Shown piece after piece: positions 7,958 through 15,763 of a stretch of 64,000 nt of DNA (within the stretch, counting starts at the first letter, position 1; every line of letters starts with the position of its first letter). Made by a program: the position numbers and the translations under genes. The DNA is from Bartonella harrusi (GTDB lineage Bacteria; Pseudomonadota; Alphaproteobacteria; Rhizobiales; Rhizobiaceae), in NCBI RefSeq assembly GCF_024297065.1, contig NZ_CP101114.1:1302001-1366000 (forward strand), written 5' to 3'. The notes beneath the pieces were generated by a model. That model searched no databases. It was not told the DNA's origin and saw only the letters and a program-made list of their open reading frames with translations.

Positions 7958-9014
7958 TCTTGACATGCCGTTTTTAGTATCACGGCTTTTTGGTGTTCCA
8001 CATATGCGTGCCTCGACAAAGCTTGATGTCATTCTTAATGCTCTTGCACCGCGTCTTTTTGCTGGAGAAAAGTTTACCCCTCAGGCTTTTTCGCAAGGGG
8101 ATAGCGCATCTTTCAAACCACCTGAGAGTTACGTGGTGCGCAATAATGTTGCCATCCTACCTGTTCATGGCACACTGGTGCGCCGCGGTGCATGGCTTGG
8201 TGCCCTTTCAGGGTTAACCTCTTATGAAGGCTTAAGCGCCTCCTTTCGTGAAGCCATTAAACAACCTGATGTCCGAGCTGTTTTGCTCGATATTGACAGT
8301 GGTGGTGGAGAAGCCGGCGGGGTGTTTGATTTGGTTGAAGAATTCCAAGCACTCTCACAACACCATCAGAAACCAATTTGGGCGCATGCCAATGAATTTG
8401 CCTGTTCTGCTGCTTATGCCATTGCCTGTTCTGCTTCGCAAATATGGGTTGCTCGCACAGGCGTTGTCGGCTCAATTGGGGTGGTTTGTGCACATCTTGA
8501 CCAATCAAGCGCCGATGAAAAACAAGGGCTTAAATGGACCTTTGTCTTTGAAGGTGATCACAAGGTTCATGGTAATCCTCACGAACCATTGGCTGATACC
8601 GCGCTTAAAAAAATGCAAGCAGATTGCGCCCTGCTCTACGAAATGTTTGTCGATTGGGTAGCACAAAATAGACCCCTGAATACTGATGCTATTCGTGACA
8701 CAAAGGCAGAAACTTTTATAGGCACCCAAGCTATCGCGCTTGGATTAGCAGATGCGCAAGGCACTCTTGCGCAAGCTTTGGAATCCTTAACGGATTTCAT
8801 CTCACCAAACCCAACAGTAACAGCAAAAGAAGGACAAAACACATGGCACGCACACAATATCGCGCCCAACAAGAAGATGATGAAAGGATTGTCGACATCC
8901 TCGATGAAGAAGAGGATGAAAATGATCACGACATCGATAAAAACGCCGAAATCTTTGACGACAACGAAGACGAAGAGGAGGATGAAGACAATGAGGACAA
9001 GCGCGAAAACATAA
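7947..9014 (+). CDS. S49-family prohead protease (gpC-like)
   Basis: This 355-residue protein has an SppA-type fold. The nucleophile is probably S154 in FACSAAY and the general base K206 in GDHKVHGNP, as in the Ser-Lys dyad of phage S49 proteases. ATG 7947 is chosen because it lies at the portal end and gives the expected N-terminus; the longer frame from 7755 lies inside the portal gene. The last 57 residues (from about 8843) are very basic and overlap the acidic scaffold-like gene in another frame. That tail may be a by-product of the overlap. Confidence 0.88.
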   Translation: MTNNLDMPFLVSRLFGVPHMRASTKLDVILNALAPRLFAGEKFTPQAFSQGDSASFKPPESYVVRNNVAILPVHGTLVRRGAWLGALSGLTSYEGLSASFREAIKQPDVRAVLLDIDSGGGEAGGVFDLVEEFQALSQHHQKPIWAHANEFACSAAYAIACSASQIWVARTGVVGSIGVVCAHLDQSSADEKQGLKWTFVFEGDHKVHGNPHEPLADTALKKMQADCALLYEMFVDWVAQNRPLNTDAIRDTKAETFIGTQAIALGLADAQGTLAQALESLTDFISPNPTVTAKEGQNTWHAHNIAPNKKMMKGLSTSSMKKRMKMITTSIKTPKSLTTTKTKRRMKTMRTSAKT

Positions 9015-9277
9015 AAGCCATCCTTGAACAAGAAAGAAAGCGCGCTCAAGCCCTGACAACCCTTGAAAGGCAAGCAAAGCGCCTCAGCGTTTCTTTCGAT
9101 GCCGCAAAGGCTATTCAAAACGGTATGAGTATCGAGAAAGCACGCCAGTGCGTCTTGACAGAGGCTAGCTCTCAAAGCGCCTCTTTAAAACTATCGCCTT
9201 ATGTTCCTCATGCTGATGGAGAGAGCAAGGCAAAAATTCATACAAAATGGCAATCAATTTGGAAGGTAATAAAATGA
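8843..9277 (+). CDS. Acidic scaffold-like phage protein
   Basis: This 144-residue protein begins with a strongly acidic segment (about residues 9 to 53, rich in D and E) and continues with a helical charged part (about 55 to 100). It lies between the S49 protease and the decoration protein, where lambda places the Nu3 scaffold. Its first 172 bp overlap the end of the protease gene in the -1 frame. In lambda the scaffold is in frame with the protease, so this arrangement is different. AGAAGGAC lies upstream of ATG 8843. Function is inferred from position and charge. Confidence 0.6.
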   Translation: MARTQYRAQQEDDERIVDILDEEEDENDHDIDKNAEIFDDNEDEEEDEDNEDKRENIKAILEQERKRAQALTTLERQAKRLSVSFDAAKAIQNGMSIEKARQCVLTEASSQSASLKLSPYVPHADGESKAKIHTKWQSIWKVIK

Positions 9278-9642
9278 GTCATATTATTTATGAAGATGTT
9301 CGCAATGGCGCTTATCTTGGGCGCTACGACCCTGACATGTCAAATGAACAAGTGGTATTTGCATCAGGAGCCTTCATTGAGGCGGGGACTGTCATGGGAA
9401 AGATAACAAAAACGGAAAAATATGTCCCTCTTAATCCGGCAGCAGCAGATGGCAGTGCGGTGCTCGCAGGGATTTCTTATGCTACTGTTGATGCAACAGG
9501 TGAAGAACAACATGCCGTCATTACAGCGCGTTTGAGTACTGTAAAAGCTTCGGAACTGATCTGGCCCGATGCAATACTCGAGCAAGAAAAAATGGCAGCT
9601 ATTCAGTCTTTAGAAGACAACAATAAAATTCTGTTGCGATAG
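9274..9642 (+). CDS. Head decoration protein, gpD-like
   Basis: This 122-residue protein matches the phage head decoration family in its order of blocks: GAYLGRYDPDMSNEQVVFASG, AGTVMGKI and VLAGISYATVDATG. Such trimers stabilise the expanded capsid. ATG 9274 overlaps the stop of the scaffold-like gene (ATGA). The longer frame from 9247 would lie inside that gene. Confidence 0.8.
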   Translation: MSHIIYEDVRNGAYLGRYDPDMSNEQVVFASGAFIEAGTVMGKITKTEKYVPLNPAAADGSAVLAGISYATVDATGEEQHAVITARLSTVKASELIWPDAILEQEKMAAIQSLEDNNKILLR

Positions 9643-9654
9643 GAGAATGCGCAC

Positions 9655-10731
9655 ATGGATATGAATTTTTTTAAACATGATGCTTTCTCAACGATAACAA
9701 TGATGAAAGCGATTGAAAACTATGAGTTTCAACCGGGTCTTGTAAGCTCTCTCAATCTTTTTGAAGACGTTGAAACCAGCACCACAGTGGTTGGTATTGA
9801 ACGGCGTGACAATACATTTTCGCTTATTCAAACCAGTGAACGCGGAGCCCCTTTAGCAGAAGGTGACAGAGACAGTCGTAATCTTCGGTTTTTTAAAACA
9901 ACCCGTATTGCCAAAAGTGATACTGTGAAATCAGAAGAAATCCAAGACCGGCGTGAATTTGGCACAGAAGATCAGTTAGAGACGGCAATGAAATATATTG
10001 CCAGAAAACAAAAGAAACTGATTTCTGAAATCGAATTGACATGGGAAAATATGCAGCTTGGTGCTGTTCAAGGTGTTGTCCTTGATGCTGATGGTTCGGT
10101 GATTGTCGATTGGTACAAGGAATGGGAAATTACACCACCAAAGCCAATTGACTTTAAACTGGAGAGTGAAACAACCAATGTTGCTGATAATGTTGATCAG
10201 GTCATTATGAGAATGATTGAAGCTTCAAAAGGAGCGTTCTCTGACCGTTCACGGATTATTGGACTTTGTGGGAATGAATTCTTTTCCAAACTAAAAAACC
10301 ATAAAACCATTCGTGAAACCTATTTAAACACAACCTTAGCGCAAACACTCAATAGCGCAGGAGGTGTTGCAACACCAAGTGCTCTTGGTACGGGGAGCTT
10401 TGGCAGTTTTGACTTTGCCGGTGTGACCTTTATCAATTATCGCAGTATTCATAACTATAATGTGAGTGCAAAGGCTGGGACAAAGCGTGCGATAGGAATT
10501 AAGCCTGATGAATGTCAATTCTTTCCTGTTAATGCGCCTGGTGTATTCCAGAAAACCTTTGCACCTGGTGAAAGCTTAGATTTTGCCAATACGGTTGGAA
10601 AACCTCTCTACACGATGCTAATCGTCGATCACGACCGTAATGCATGGGTAAAGCCTGAAGTCTACAGCTATCCGCTTTACATTTGCACACGTCCTGAAAT
10701 GCTGTTCAAAGCCGTCATTGGAGGGAAATAA
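9655..10731 (+). CDS. Major capsid protein, lambda gpE type
   Basis: This 358-residue protein is close in size to lambda gpE (341). It shows the expected N-terminal segment (FSTITMMKAIENYEFQPGLV) and the IVDWYKEW and RIIGLCGNEFFSKL stretches of the capsid protein E family. AGGAGA (9643-9648) precedes the ATG. It lies directly after the decoration protein, as in lambda. No lesions are seen. Confidence 0.9.
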   Translation: MDMNFFKHDAFSTITMMKAIENYEFQPGLVSSLNLFEDVETSTTVVGIERRDNTFSLIQTSERGAPLAEGDRDSRNLRFFKTTRIAKSDTVKSEEIQDRREFGTEDQLETAMKYIARKQKKLISEIELTWENMQLGAVQGVVLDADGSVIVDWYKEWEITPPKPIDFKLESETTNVADNVDQVIMRMIEASKGAFSDRSRIIGLCGNEFFSKLKNHKTIRETYLNTTLAQTLNSAGGVATPSALGTGSFGSFDFAGVTFINYRSIHNYNVSAKAGTKRAIGIKPDECQFFPVNAPGVFQKTFAPGESLDFANTVGKPLYTMLIVDHDRNAWVKPEVYSYPLYICTRPEMLFKAVIGGK

Positions 10732-10732
10732 C

Positions 10733-11083
10733 ATGCTATGGCACGGGCTGCTTAACAAAATGGTAAAAGAGGTACGCAACACCTTTGGGCAGCCCGTCAT
10801 CTATACGCGAAAGGATAACCAGCAATCTTTTCGGATTACAGCGATTTACGGCATCAAACATTCTGAATCGGATGCTGGTGGCAGAATACCGACAACAATT
10901 CCAAGAAAAGAACTTGATCTTTGTATCAATGATATTGGCGGATTGCCACCAAAAGCTGAGGATAGTGTCGTTGTACTTGCTTCTGAAAACACTGAAGATC
11001 CCTCTCAAGAGCGCTTCGTTGTCACCGATGTCCAAGCCTCTGAATCCGGTATGTATAAGCTTATTTTAAGGGAGGTTCATTGA
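10733..11083 (+). CDS. Head-tail connector, gpFII-like
   Basis: This 116-residue protein follows the capsid gene, where lambda-type head modules carry the FII connector. ATG 10733 lies 1 bp after the capsid stop, with GGAGGGA just upstream at 10720-10726. Sequence blocks such as VVVLASENTEDPSQERFVVTDVQ fit a small beta-rich connector. The family call is tentative. Confidence 0.55.
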   Translation: MLWHGLLNKMVKEVRNTFGQPVIYTRKDNQQSFRITAIYGIKHSESDAGGRIPTTIPRKELDLCINDIGGLPPKAEDSVVVLASENTEDPSQERFVVTDVQASESGMYKLILREVH

Positions 11084-11192
11084 TAGCCAAGCGAGCATAG
11101 AAAAAATGAATAAACATTCTTATCAGGTGTTTTCTATTGCCTACATGAAACGTTTAGATTAAGAATAGAGATATCAATAGGAGATATTCTCT

Positions 11193-11501
11193 ATGAAGAA
11201 AGAATTACCAAAAAGTTATATGACTGATGCTGAACGTGAAGAATTATTGGCAGCTCGTGTATCTCAAAATGTTATCTATCTTGCTGAATCGGAAGCCTCT
11301 GCAAAAGCTAAAGACAAAGAAGCAACATGGGGATGGCTTGCATTAGTAGAATTTCCAGCTCATGCACTTTTAAGTCTTAAACAACGGCGTGGAGCGCAAT
11401 TTATTCGTGATATGGGATTTTCTACGAAAAAAGCTGATGCAGAATATGGACCAGATTGGCTAGATCGAGATGCTGTTGTAGGGATCACCGTTTTTGATTG
11501 A
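11193..11501 (+). CDS. Unidentified moron gene 1
   Basis: This 102-residue protein interrupts the structural gene order between head connector and tail. AGGAG lies at 11180-11184. The sequence is helical and charged (MTDAEREELLAARVSQN) with a central hydrophobic patch (GWLALVEFPAHALLSL). No family was recognised. It overlaps the next gene by 8 bp, so the two are probably made together. A toxin-immunity or host-modifying pair is possible but not supported by any motif. Confidence 0.55.
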   Translation: MKKELPKSYMTDAEREELLAARVSQNVIYLAESEASAKAKDKEATWGWLALVEFPAHALLSLKQRRGAQFIRDMGFSTKKADAEYGPDWLDRDAVVGITVFD

Positions 11502-12024
11502 TGAATTAGATTGGATCTTGCTCAAAGAAAATGGATACATGGAAAGTCTTGATGAGACAATTGAAGCAAGAAGATTATACGGTGCACGGAGTGATTTATG
11601 TAATCTTATTTGTGCTATAGGTAGAAGTGGTGATTTATCGTTACTTCTTGCTGCTGAGTGCAATATTATTGCAGAGGATTTGAACCGTCATGCTAATAGT
11701 TCGGCAATGGTTAGTAGTCTGAAAACAGCATTGATTGAATTAAATGTCATTAAGAAACATGTGAAATTTGTTGCTGATTCTGAAAAATATCAGCTGATAA
11801 ACGAAGGTTATAGCTTATCAAAAAATCGGAAAAATGGATTACCCTATGATGAGGCACGGCAGGCAATGGCGTCACATTATGCACGATTAAGTAATCTGGA
11901 CAAATCGCGTTTAACAGCAGTTGAAAAGTCCATTATTGACGCACGAAAACAAAATATCAAGACAGCACAGCGACTTTACGAGAAAATGCAAGAAAAAGCT
12001 ATTGGGTTAAAATATAGCTGCTAG
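11494..12024 (+). CDS. Unidentified moron gene 2
   Basis: This frame gives 176 residues if read from a TTG at 11494, which overlaps the gene before. An ATG at 11539 would give 161 residues. The protein looks wholly helical, with a long charged C-terminal half (DARKQNIKTAQRLYEKMQ). It contains a cluster of cysteines (DLCNLICAIG). I do not recognise it. It ends just before the module 3 promoter. Confidence 0.5.
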   Translation: MIDELDWILLKENGYMESLDETIEARRLYGARSDLCNLICAIGRSGDLSLLLAAECNIIAEDLNRHANSSAMVSSLKTALIELNVIKKHVKFVADSEKYQLINEGYSLSKNRKNGLPYDEARQAMASHYARLSNLDKSRLTAVEKSIIDARKQNIKTAQRLYEKMQEKAIGLKYSC

Positions 12025-12056
12025 TTGCGTATATAAATATTTGATATATTTTTTTA

Positions 12057-12084
12057 TTGACAAATATATAAAAATATGTATATT
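12057..12084 (+). promoter_or_regulatory. Promoter of antirepressor module 3
   Basis: TTGACA (12057-12062), a 16 bp spacer, TATATT (12079-12084). Confidence 0.75.
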
Positions 12085-12099
12085 ATCGAATCAGGTGCC

Positions 12100-12123
12100 T
12101 CAAAAACACCTTAAAACATCAAG
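12100..12123 (+). promoter_or_regulatory. Upstream antisense target b1/a1, module 3
   Basis: TCAAAAAC (12100-12107) and CATCAAG (12117-12123) complement b' (12268-12275) and a' (12257-12263). Confidence 0.7.
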
Positions 12124-12203
12124 CGGATTGGTTGCCGAAATAATCAGTCTTCCGCAATTTAAAAGCTTTGACTCATTATATGTTACGTGCATATAATAGC
12201 TTT

Positions 12204-12284
12204 GTCGGGTGTGGTTATGCTATACAATACCCTTATGGGGAAAGCATAACGACGGACTTGATGCCGTGTTTTTGAGCACCCGGC
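12204..12284 (+). ncRNA. C4-like antisense RNA, copy 3
   Basis: It shares the fold of copies 1 and 2. The closing stem is GTCGGGTG (12204-12211) with CACCCGGC (12277-12284), the second stem GTTATGC/GCATAAC, and the third ACGG/CCGT. Its a' is CTTGATG (12257-12263) and its b' GTTTTTGA (12268-12275). Compared with copy 2, b' is the same but a' differs at two bases, and both targets carry the matching changes. The host gene is otherwise almost the same as in module 2, so the RNA code has diverged faster than the protein. Confidence 0.82.
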
Positions 12285-12302
12285 GCTCTTTTAGAGTGTC
12301 AA

Positions 12303-12326
12303 TCAAAAACGTCTAACATCAAGGAA
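12303..12326 (+). promoter_or_regulatory. Downstream antisense target b2/a2 over the ant SD, module 3
   Basis: TCAAAAAC (12303-12310) and CATCAAG (12317-12323) complement b' and a'. The second overlaps the Shine-Dalgarno AAGGAA (12321-12326). Confidence 0.75.
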
Positions 12327-12332
12327 TTCATT

Positions 12333-13067
12333 ATGAATACACTTATAGAGATTAAAGAACAAACCATTGATCAGGAAACTGTTCAAACGGTCAACGCACG
12401 TGAGTTGCATGCATTTTTAAACATCACATCAAAGTTTGCAGACTGGATTAAAAATCGCATTAAAGAATGTAAGTTTCGGGAAAATATAGACTTTATAGGT
12501 TTTTCTAAATTTTTAGAAAAAGGTGGGCGCCCAAGCATAGAATACTACCTCACGTTAGACATGGCTAAACACCTTGCTATGATCGAGCGTAATGACAAGG
12601 GACATCAAGCAAGAGAATACTTCATTGAGTGTGAAAAACTTGCAAAGCAAGTAGCAACACCACAGATTGATTACTCAAGTCCTCAAGCAATGATTGGTTT
12701 CTTGAATCACTTACAAAATCAAATCGAGCAGAAAGATCACGTGATTGCTGAGTTAGAGCCTAAGGCAAAAGCGCTTGATGGTTTAAAACGTTCTGATGGC
12801 TTGTTTGGTTTGATTGAATCTGCAAAGATGCTTGAAGTTCGACCTAAAGATTTAACCGATTATTTGCGTAAACATGATTGGGTCTATCGAAGAGCTCCGG
12901 GTGCTCCTTTGTTACTCTATCAGGATAAGATCAAAAAAGGTCTCATGGATTGCCCTGCTATTACTATTCAAAGACCGGATGGTACAGAAAAGGTACTCCC
13001 TTCAACAAAAATCACATCCAGAGGATTGGCTTGCTTGAGAGAACAAATCTTTGGGGGTGTGCAATGA
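12333..13067 (+). CDS. AntA/AntB + KilA-C phage antirepressor (module 3)
   Basis: This 244-residue protein is a near copy of the one at 1606, with the same AntA/AntB domain and KilA-C domain. The few differences are concentrated in the first 30 residues (for example LHAFLNIT for LHTFLEIT). The high similarity suggests recent duplication or gene conversion. ATG 12333 follows AAGGAA by 6 nt, and the stop overlaps the next ATG (ATGA). Confidence 0.87.
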   Translation: MNTLIEIKEQTIDQETVQTVNARELHAFLNITSKFADWIKNRIKECKFRENIDFIGFSKFLEKGGRPSIEYYLTLDMAKHLAMIERNDKGHQAREYFIECEKLAKQVATPQIDYSSPQAMIGFLNHLQNQIEQKDHVIAELEPKAKALDGLKRSDGLFGLIESAKMLEVRPKDLTDYLRKHDWVYRRAPGAPLLLYQDKIKKGLMDCPAITIQRPDGTEKVLPSTKITSRGLACLREQIFGGVQ

Positions 13068-13336
13068 AGGTAGATACCAATTTTTTATGCGATTTGTGGA
13101 TGGCTTTGTTTCAGTTTGTCAATTGTGAAGATATTAAAGATAAAGACTGTAGCGCACTGGTTGAAGTCATGGGCATTGTAGAAAACACTTTGATTTTAAA
13201 ACTTCAAGATGATGTACCAAATATTACATTTTAGCAGTTCTTACAGGTTTTGGAACTTCAGAATTACCGCAGCGATAGATCCTTTTTTAAAAGCTTACCA
13301 GCCGAATTGGGAAAACCCTATTAAAAAGGTTGCTTA
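13064..13336 (+). pseudogene. Broken copy of the antirepressor-coupled small gene
   Basis: The frame opens at ATG 13064 like its homologues but stops after 56 residues at 13234. Compared with the intact gene at 2337, four bases are missing just before TTTTAGCAG (near 13228), and about one more is missing near 13278. Beyond the lesions the homologous ending (PNWENPIKKVA) can still be read up to TAA at 13334-13336. Confidence 0.7.
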
Positions 13337-13349
13337 AGTAAAAACATAA

Positions 13350-13377
13350 CTTCTCTCCCCGTTCTCAAAAGCGGGGA
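13350..13377 (+). other. Conserved hairpin ending module 3
   Basis: CTCCCCG and CGGGGAG pair around a 10 nt loop. It is the equivalent of the hairpins after modules 1, 2 and 4. Confidence 0.5.
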
Positions 13378-13388
13378 GGTAGTCTGGT

Positions 13389-13481
13389 TTAGCAACCGCT
13401 TGCTTTTTTTAAGACTTCACCCATACGTGCGCGCCAATCTTTTCCTTGTTTTTTAAAAGAGGCAATAACGTATAAATTCAT
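13389..13481 (-). CDS. Tiny ORF, basic peptide (30 aa)
   Basis: The predicted peptide starts MNLYVIASFKKQGKDWRARMG and ends KKASGC. It is basic, with a hydrophobic start. Its ATG overlaps the stop of the ORF upstream (ATGA), which suggests translational coupling. It occupies the cargo position held by the Fic gene in module 2. I do not recognise it, and an ORF this short can arise by chance. Confidence 0.35.
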   Translation of the reverse strand: MNLYVIASFKKQGKDWRARMGEVLKKASGC

Positions 13482-13558
13482 AATGAACTATATAACAAAC
13501 CTGATCCCATTGCTATTACTATTACACTTAGGACAAATGCATACATAGCTGTAATCAT
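13478..13558 (-). CDS. Tiny ORF, single membrane-spanning peptide (26 aa)
   Basis: The predicted peptide starts MITAMYAFVLSVIVIAMGSG and is almost wholly hydrophobic, so it would span a membrane once. AGAGGTGG lies a few bases before its ATG. It overlaps the following 30-codon ORF by 4 bp. Small membrane peptides in phage cargo can act as toxins, holin-like factors or exclusion factors, but nothing here decides between these. Confidence 0.4.
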   Translation of the reverse strand: MITAMYAFVLSVIVIAMGSGLLYSSL

Positions 13559-13712
13559 AATCCACCTCTTAAATAATTTTAACCATTTGGTGCTGCCACT
13601 TAATTGACTTTCTTAAATGATAAATATGTTAGCAATATGTTTTCATCTTAAAAAAATCATATTCACCACATTACACCGTAAAACCTCATTTTTAGAATAA
13701 AGAGACTACCTA

Positions 13713-14123
13713 ATGAACAAGAAGCATCGGGAAGGTCTATCGGTTCGCGCTTTTGCCAAGAAGATGGGTGTATCGCATAATGCGGTGGTTTTTCGGATTA
13801 AAACAGGCAAATTTAATGCTGCTCTTTTTGAAGATGGTTCTGTCAATGAAGCCCTTGCAACAGCGATATGGAATGAGAATCCTACTAAGAAAGCTCATCA
13901 AAAATCTACACGAATTAAACAGGATTCCGTGAAAGCAGCCAATGAATTTGAGATCAAACTGGAGCGAATGCAGGTTGCGCTAGAAAAGGAAAAAATTGCT
14001 CTAGAAAAATTAAGAGAAACAACTGTTGATCGTGAAGAAGTGAGGAAAGAAGCATGGCGCTTTGGAAGAGCGCATCGAGATACAATGCTCAATAATGTAA
14101 GACTCTTTTTAATCACAATTTGA
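13713..14123 (+). pseudogene. Truncated second copy of the terminase small subunit
   Basis: Residues 1 to about 128 match the intact protein at 3815 very closely, including the helix-turn-helix and the coiled coil. After HRDTML the match stops and a short unrelated tail leads to a stop, so the C-terminal third is lost. Its presence after module 3 repeats the order antirepressor, cargo, small terminase seen at 1606-4396. It may be a recombination scar. The remaining DNA-binding domain could still bind packaging sites, which is speculative. Confidence 0.75.
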
Positions 14124-14164
14124 AACTAACTTCCTGTGATAATTCTTAATGTGAGAGTCAATAT

Positions 14165-15082
14165 ATGCCGAAATTAAGAGATTTACTAAGAAGAATCTGT
14201 GGTTCAAAACAAGAAAGAGAAAATGTTGTATCTGAAAAAAAAGAAAGTGTTGTACATAGAAAAAGACACGACTTTGTATTTAGAGAAGATGAACCATTAG
14301 AAAGTATTATTGTTCGTCTAGAGAATGACATCGCTAATGGCCACTGGATTGATACCCTTTATGGAACAATAGATCTCAAAATGATGCCTGCCCTCGTAGA
14401 TCAAGCCAACAAGAAATATCCTGAAATGAAGCTTCAATTTGCTGTAACACCAGAGGATATTCCTACATTCGTCAAAAATACGATCGACGGTGGGATTCAA
14501 TCTTCTAGAATGATCGTTAATCTAGATGATAACCAAGTCCATTTTGCAGTCATCGATCATAAAACTGTCAATGATCAAATATCCTTGCTGTTATTTGAAC
14601 CTGTAGCATTCAAGCATATGCCACCTACAATGTTAGCAATGAGGGCAAAAATAGCTCTTGAAGAGAGCCAACTACCTAATTGTCATTTTTCTATGGTGGA
14701 ATTGGATATTCAACGGAGTGCTTCTGAATGCGCGATTTTTAGTTTATCCCTCGCTAAAAAACTTTATCGCGAATTTGGTAAATTAGAGAGGTTACATAAA
14801 GATAACATTGAGGGTCTCTTATGTAACCCAGATGGTTTTTTTGTAGATCCTGATCAGGTAGATCGTTATCTTCCAGTCAATTTTTATAAACATACGCAAG
14901 GTATAAATCGCCTCAATAAGTATATAGAATCAAATCCACGAGCTAAAAAGGAAATGATTAACAAGAAAGGTGAACGTATTTACGAAAGGTTTAATAAGAA
15001 TTTAGTTGTAATAGATGGTAAAAATGTATCTGTTTCGTCACATCAAAAAAGGATTCGTGAATTTAAATCACTAATAAGATGA
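14165..15082 (+). CDS. YopJ-family serine/threonine acetyltransferase effector
   Basis: This 305-residue protein is clearly related to Yersinia YopJ. YopJ-type enzymes acetylate Ser/Thr (or Lys) residues of host kinases and need inositol hexakisphosphate. The catalytic triad is conserved: H126 in VHFAVIDH, E145 in LLFEPV and C189 in SASECAIFSL. In YopJ these residues are H109, E128 and C172, so all three are shifted by exactly 17. Further shared stretches are MMPALVDQANKKYPEM, LPNCHFSMVELDIQRS and LPVNFYKHTQGINRLN. The N-terminus is basic and about 17 residues longer. It stands alone on the plus strand in prophage cargo, after the truncated terminase copy and facing a HicAB pair. No BID domain is visible, so the export route is unknown. 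The frame is intact. Confidence 0.92.
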   Translation: MPKLRDLLRRICGSKQERENVVSEKKESVVHRKRHDFVFREDEPLESIIVRLENDIANGHWIDTLYGTIDLKMMPALVDQANKKYPEMKLQFAVTPEDIPTFVKNTIDGGIQSSRMIVNLDDNQVHFAVIDHKTVNDQISLLLFEPVAFKHMPPTMLAMRAKIALEESQLPNCHFSMVELDIQRSASECAIFSLSLAKKLYREFGKLERLHKDNIEGLLCNPDGFFVDPDQVDRYLPVNFYKHTQGINRLNKYIESNPRAKKEMINKKGERIYERFNKNLVVIDGKNVSVSSHQKRIREFKSLIR

Positions 15083-15124
15083 ATATAAAAATTACTTTTC
15101 TTTTAGTGCATATAGATCAAAACT

Positions 15125-15442
15125 TTAAAGTTTAGAGGAAATATATCTGTTTAAACTTACACCATTTTCAGCAGCTTGAATTGCAAGCTTCCTATGGAGT
15201 TCTGGTGGTATTCTTAATTGGAACTTACCACTATATTTACCATGTGACAAAGGCACAGGAACTTCTTCTCCATTGTGTTGCATGTCCTCAACAACTTCTG
15301 AAACGAGATCCATAATACCTTTTAAAGCTTTCTCTGCTTGAACATCTAACCATGAAAGGGATGGGAATTCTGCACACAAACCGACATATTCCTTATCTTC
15401 TTGCGACCACAAAACACGATATGTATAATGATTATTGTTCAT
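15125..15442 (-). CDS. hicB: HicB-family antitoxin
   Basis: The 105-residue protein has the HicB N-terminal fold (YRVLWSQEDKEYVGLCAEFPSLSWL) and a C-terminal ribbon-helix-helix (FQLRIPPELHRKLAIQAAENG). It would neutralise HicA and repress the operon. It overlaps the hicA gene upstream by 11 bp. Genes run toxin first, antitoxin second, as usual for hicAB. Confidence 0.85.
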   Translation of the reverse strand: MNNNHYTYRVLWSQEDKEYVGLCAEFPSLSWLDVQAEKALKGIMDLVSEVVEDMQHNGEEVPVPLSHGKYSGKFQLRIPPELHRKLAIQAAENGVSLNRYISSKL

Positions 15443-15686
15443 GTTTTATCCTTTCTATCGCTTGTAAGACTTGCTTGACCTGATAAGCTTTTGCTTTGTT
15501 ACCAGTATCTTTTTGAATATTCACACGGGGATCACCAAGCCACGGTGTTTTAAAAACAAAATGGCTTGTACCGTTGTTCCGCGGTTCTCCAAAAAAATGC
15601 ACACACACAGCTAACAAATCTGAAAACTTGATGTTCTTTGGTGAGGCTTTCATCAAGCTGATTATTTTTTCAACTTTATTGTTCAT
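15432..15686 (-). CDS. hicA: HicA-family mRNA interferase toxin
   Basis: The protein has 84 residues if started at ATG 15686 (MNNKVEKII). An in-frame ATG at 15704 is less likely. The catalytic histidine of HicA toxins fits GTSHFVF. It is a bit longer than typical HicA proteins. It cleaves mRNA when not bound by HicB. The pair lies between the YopJ-like gene and the tail genes and may stabilise the cassette. Confidence 0.8.
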   Translation of the reverse strand: MNNKVEKIISLMKASPKNIKFSDLLAVCVHFFGEPRNNGTSHFVFKTPWLGDPRVNIQKDTGNKAKAYQVKQVLQAIERIKHEQ

Positions 15687-15763
15687 AACTAATAATAGTA
15701 TCATTATTAATCCTAGTCAACCATTTTTAGAGTAAAAATGGCATCAATTAAACAGGAGCTTTT

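Noticed and set aside
8636..9175. 179-codon minus-strand ORF over the protease/scaffold region
   Set aside because: It is a shadow of biased codons (acidic repeats on the plus strand) with no family features or SD.
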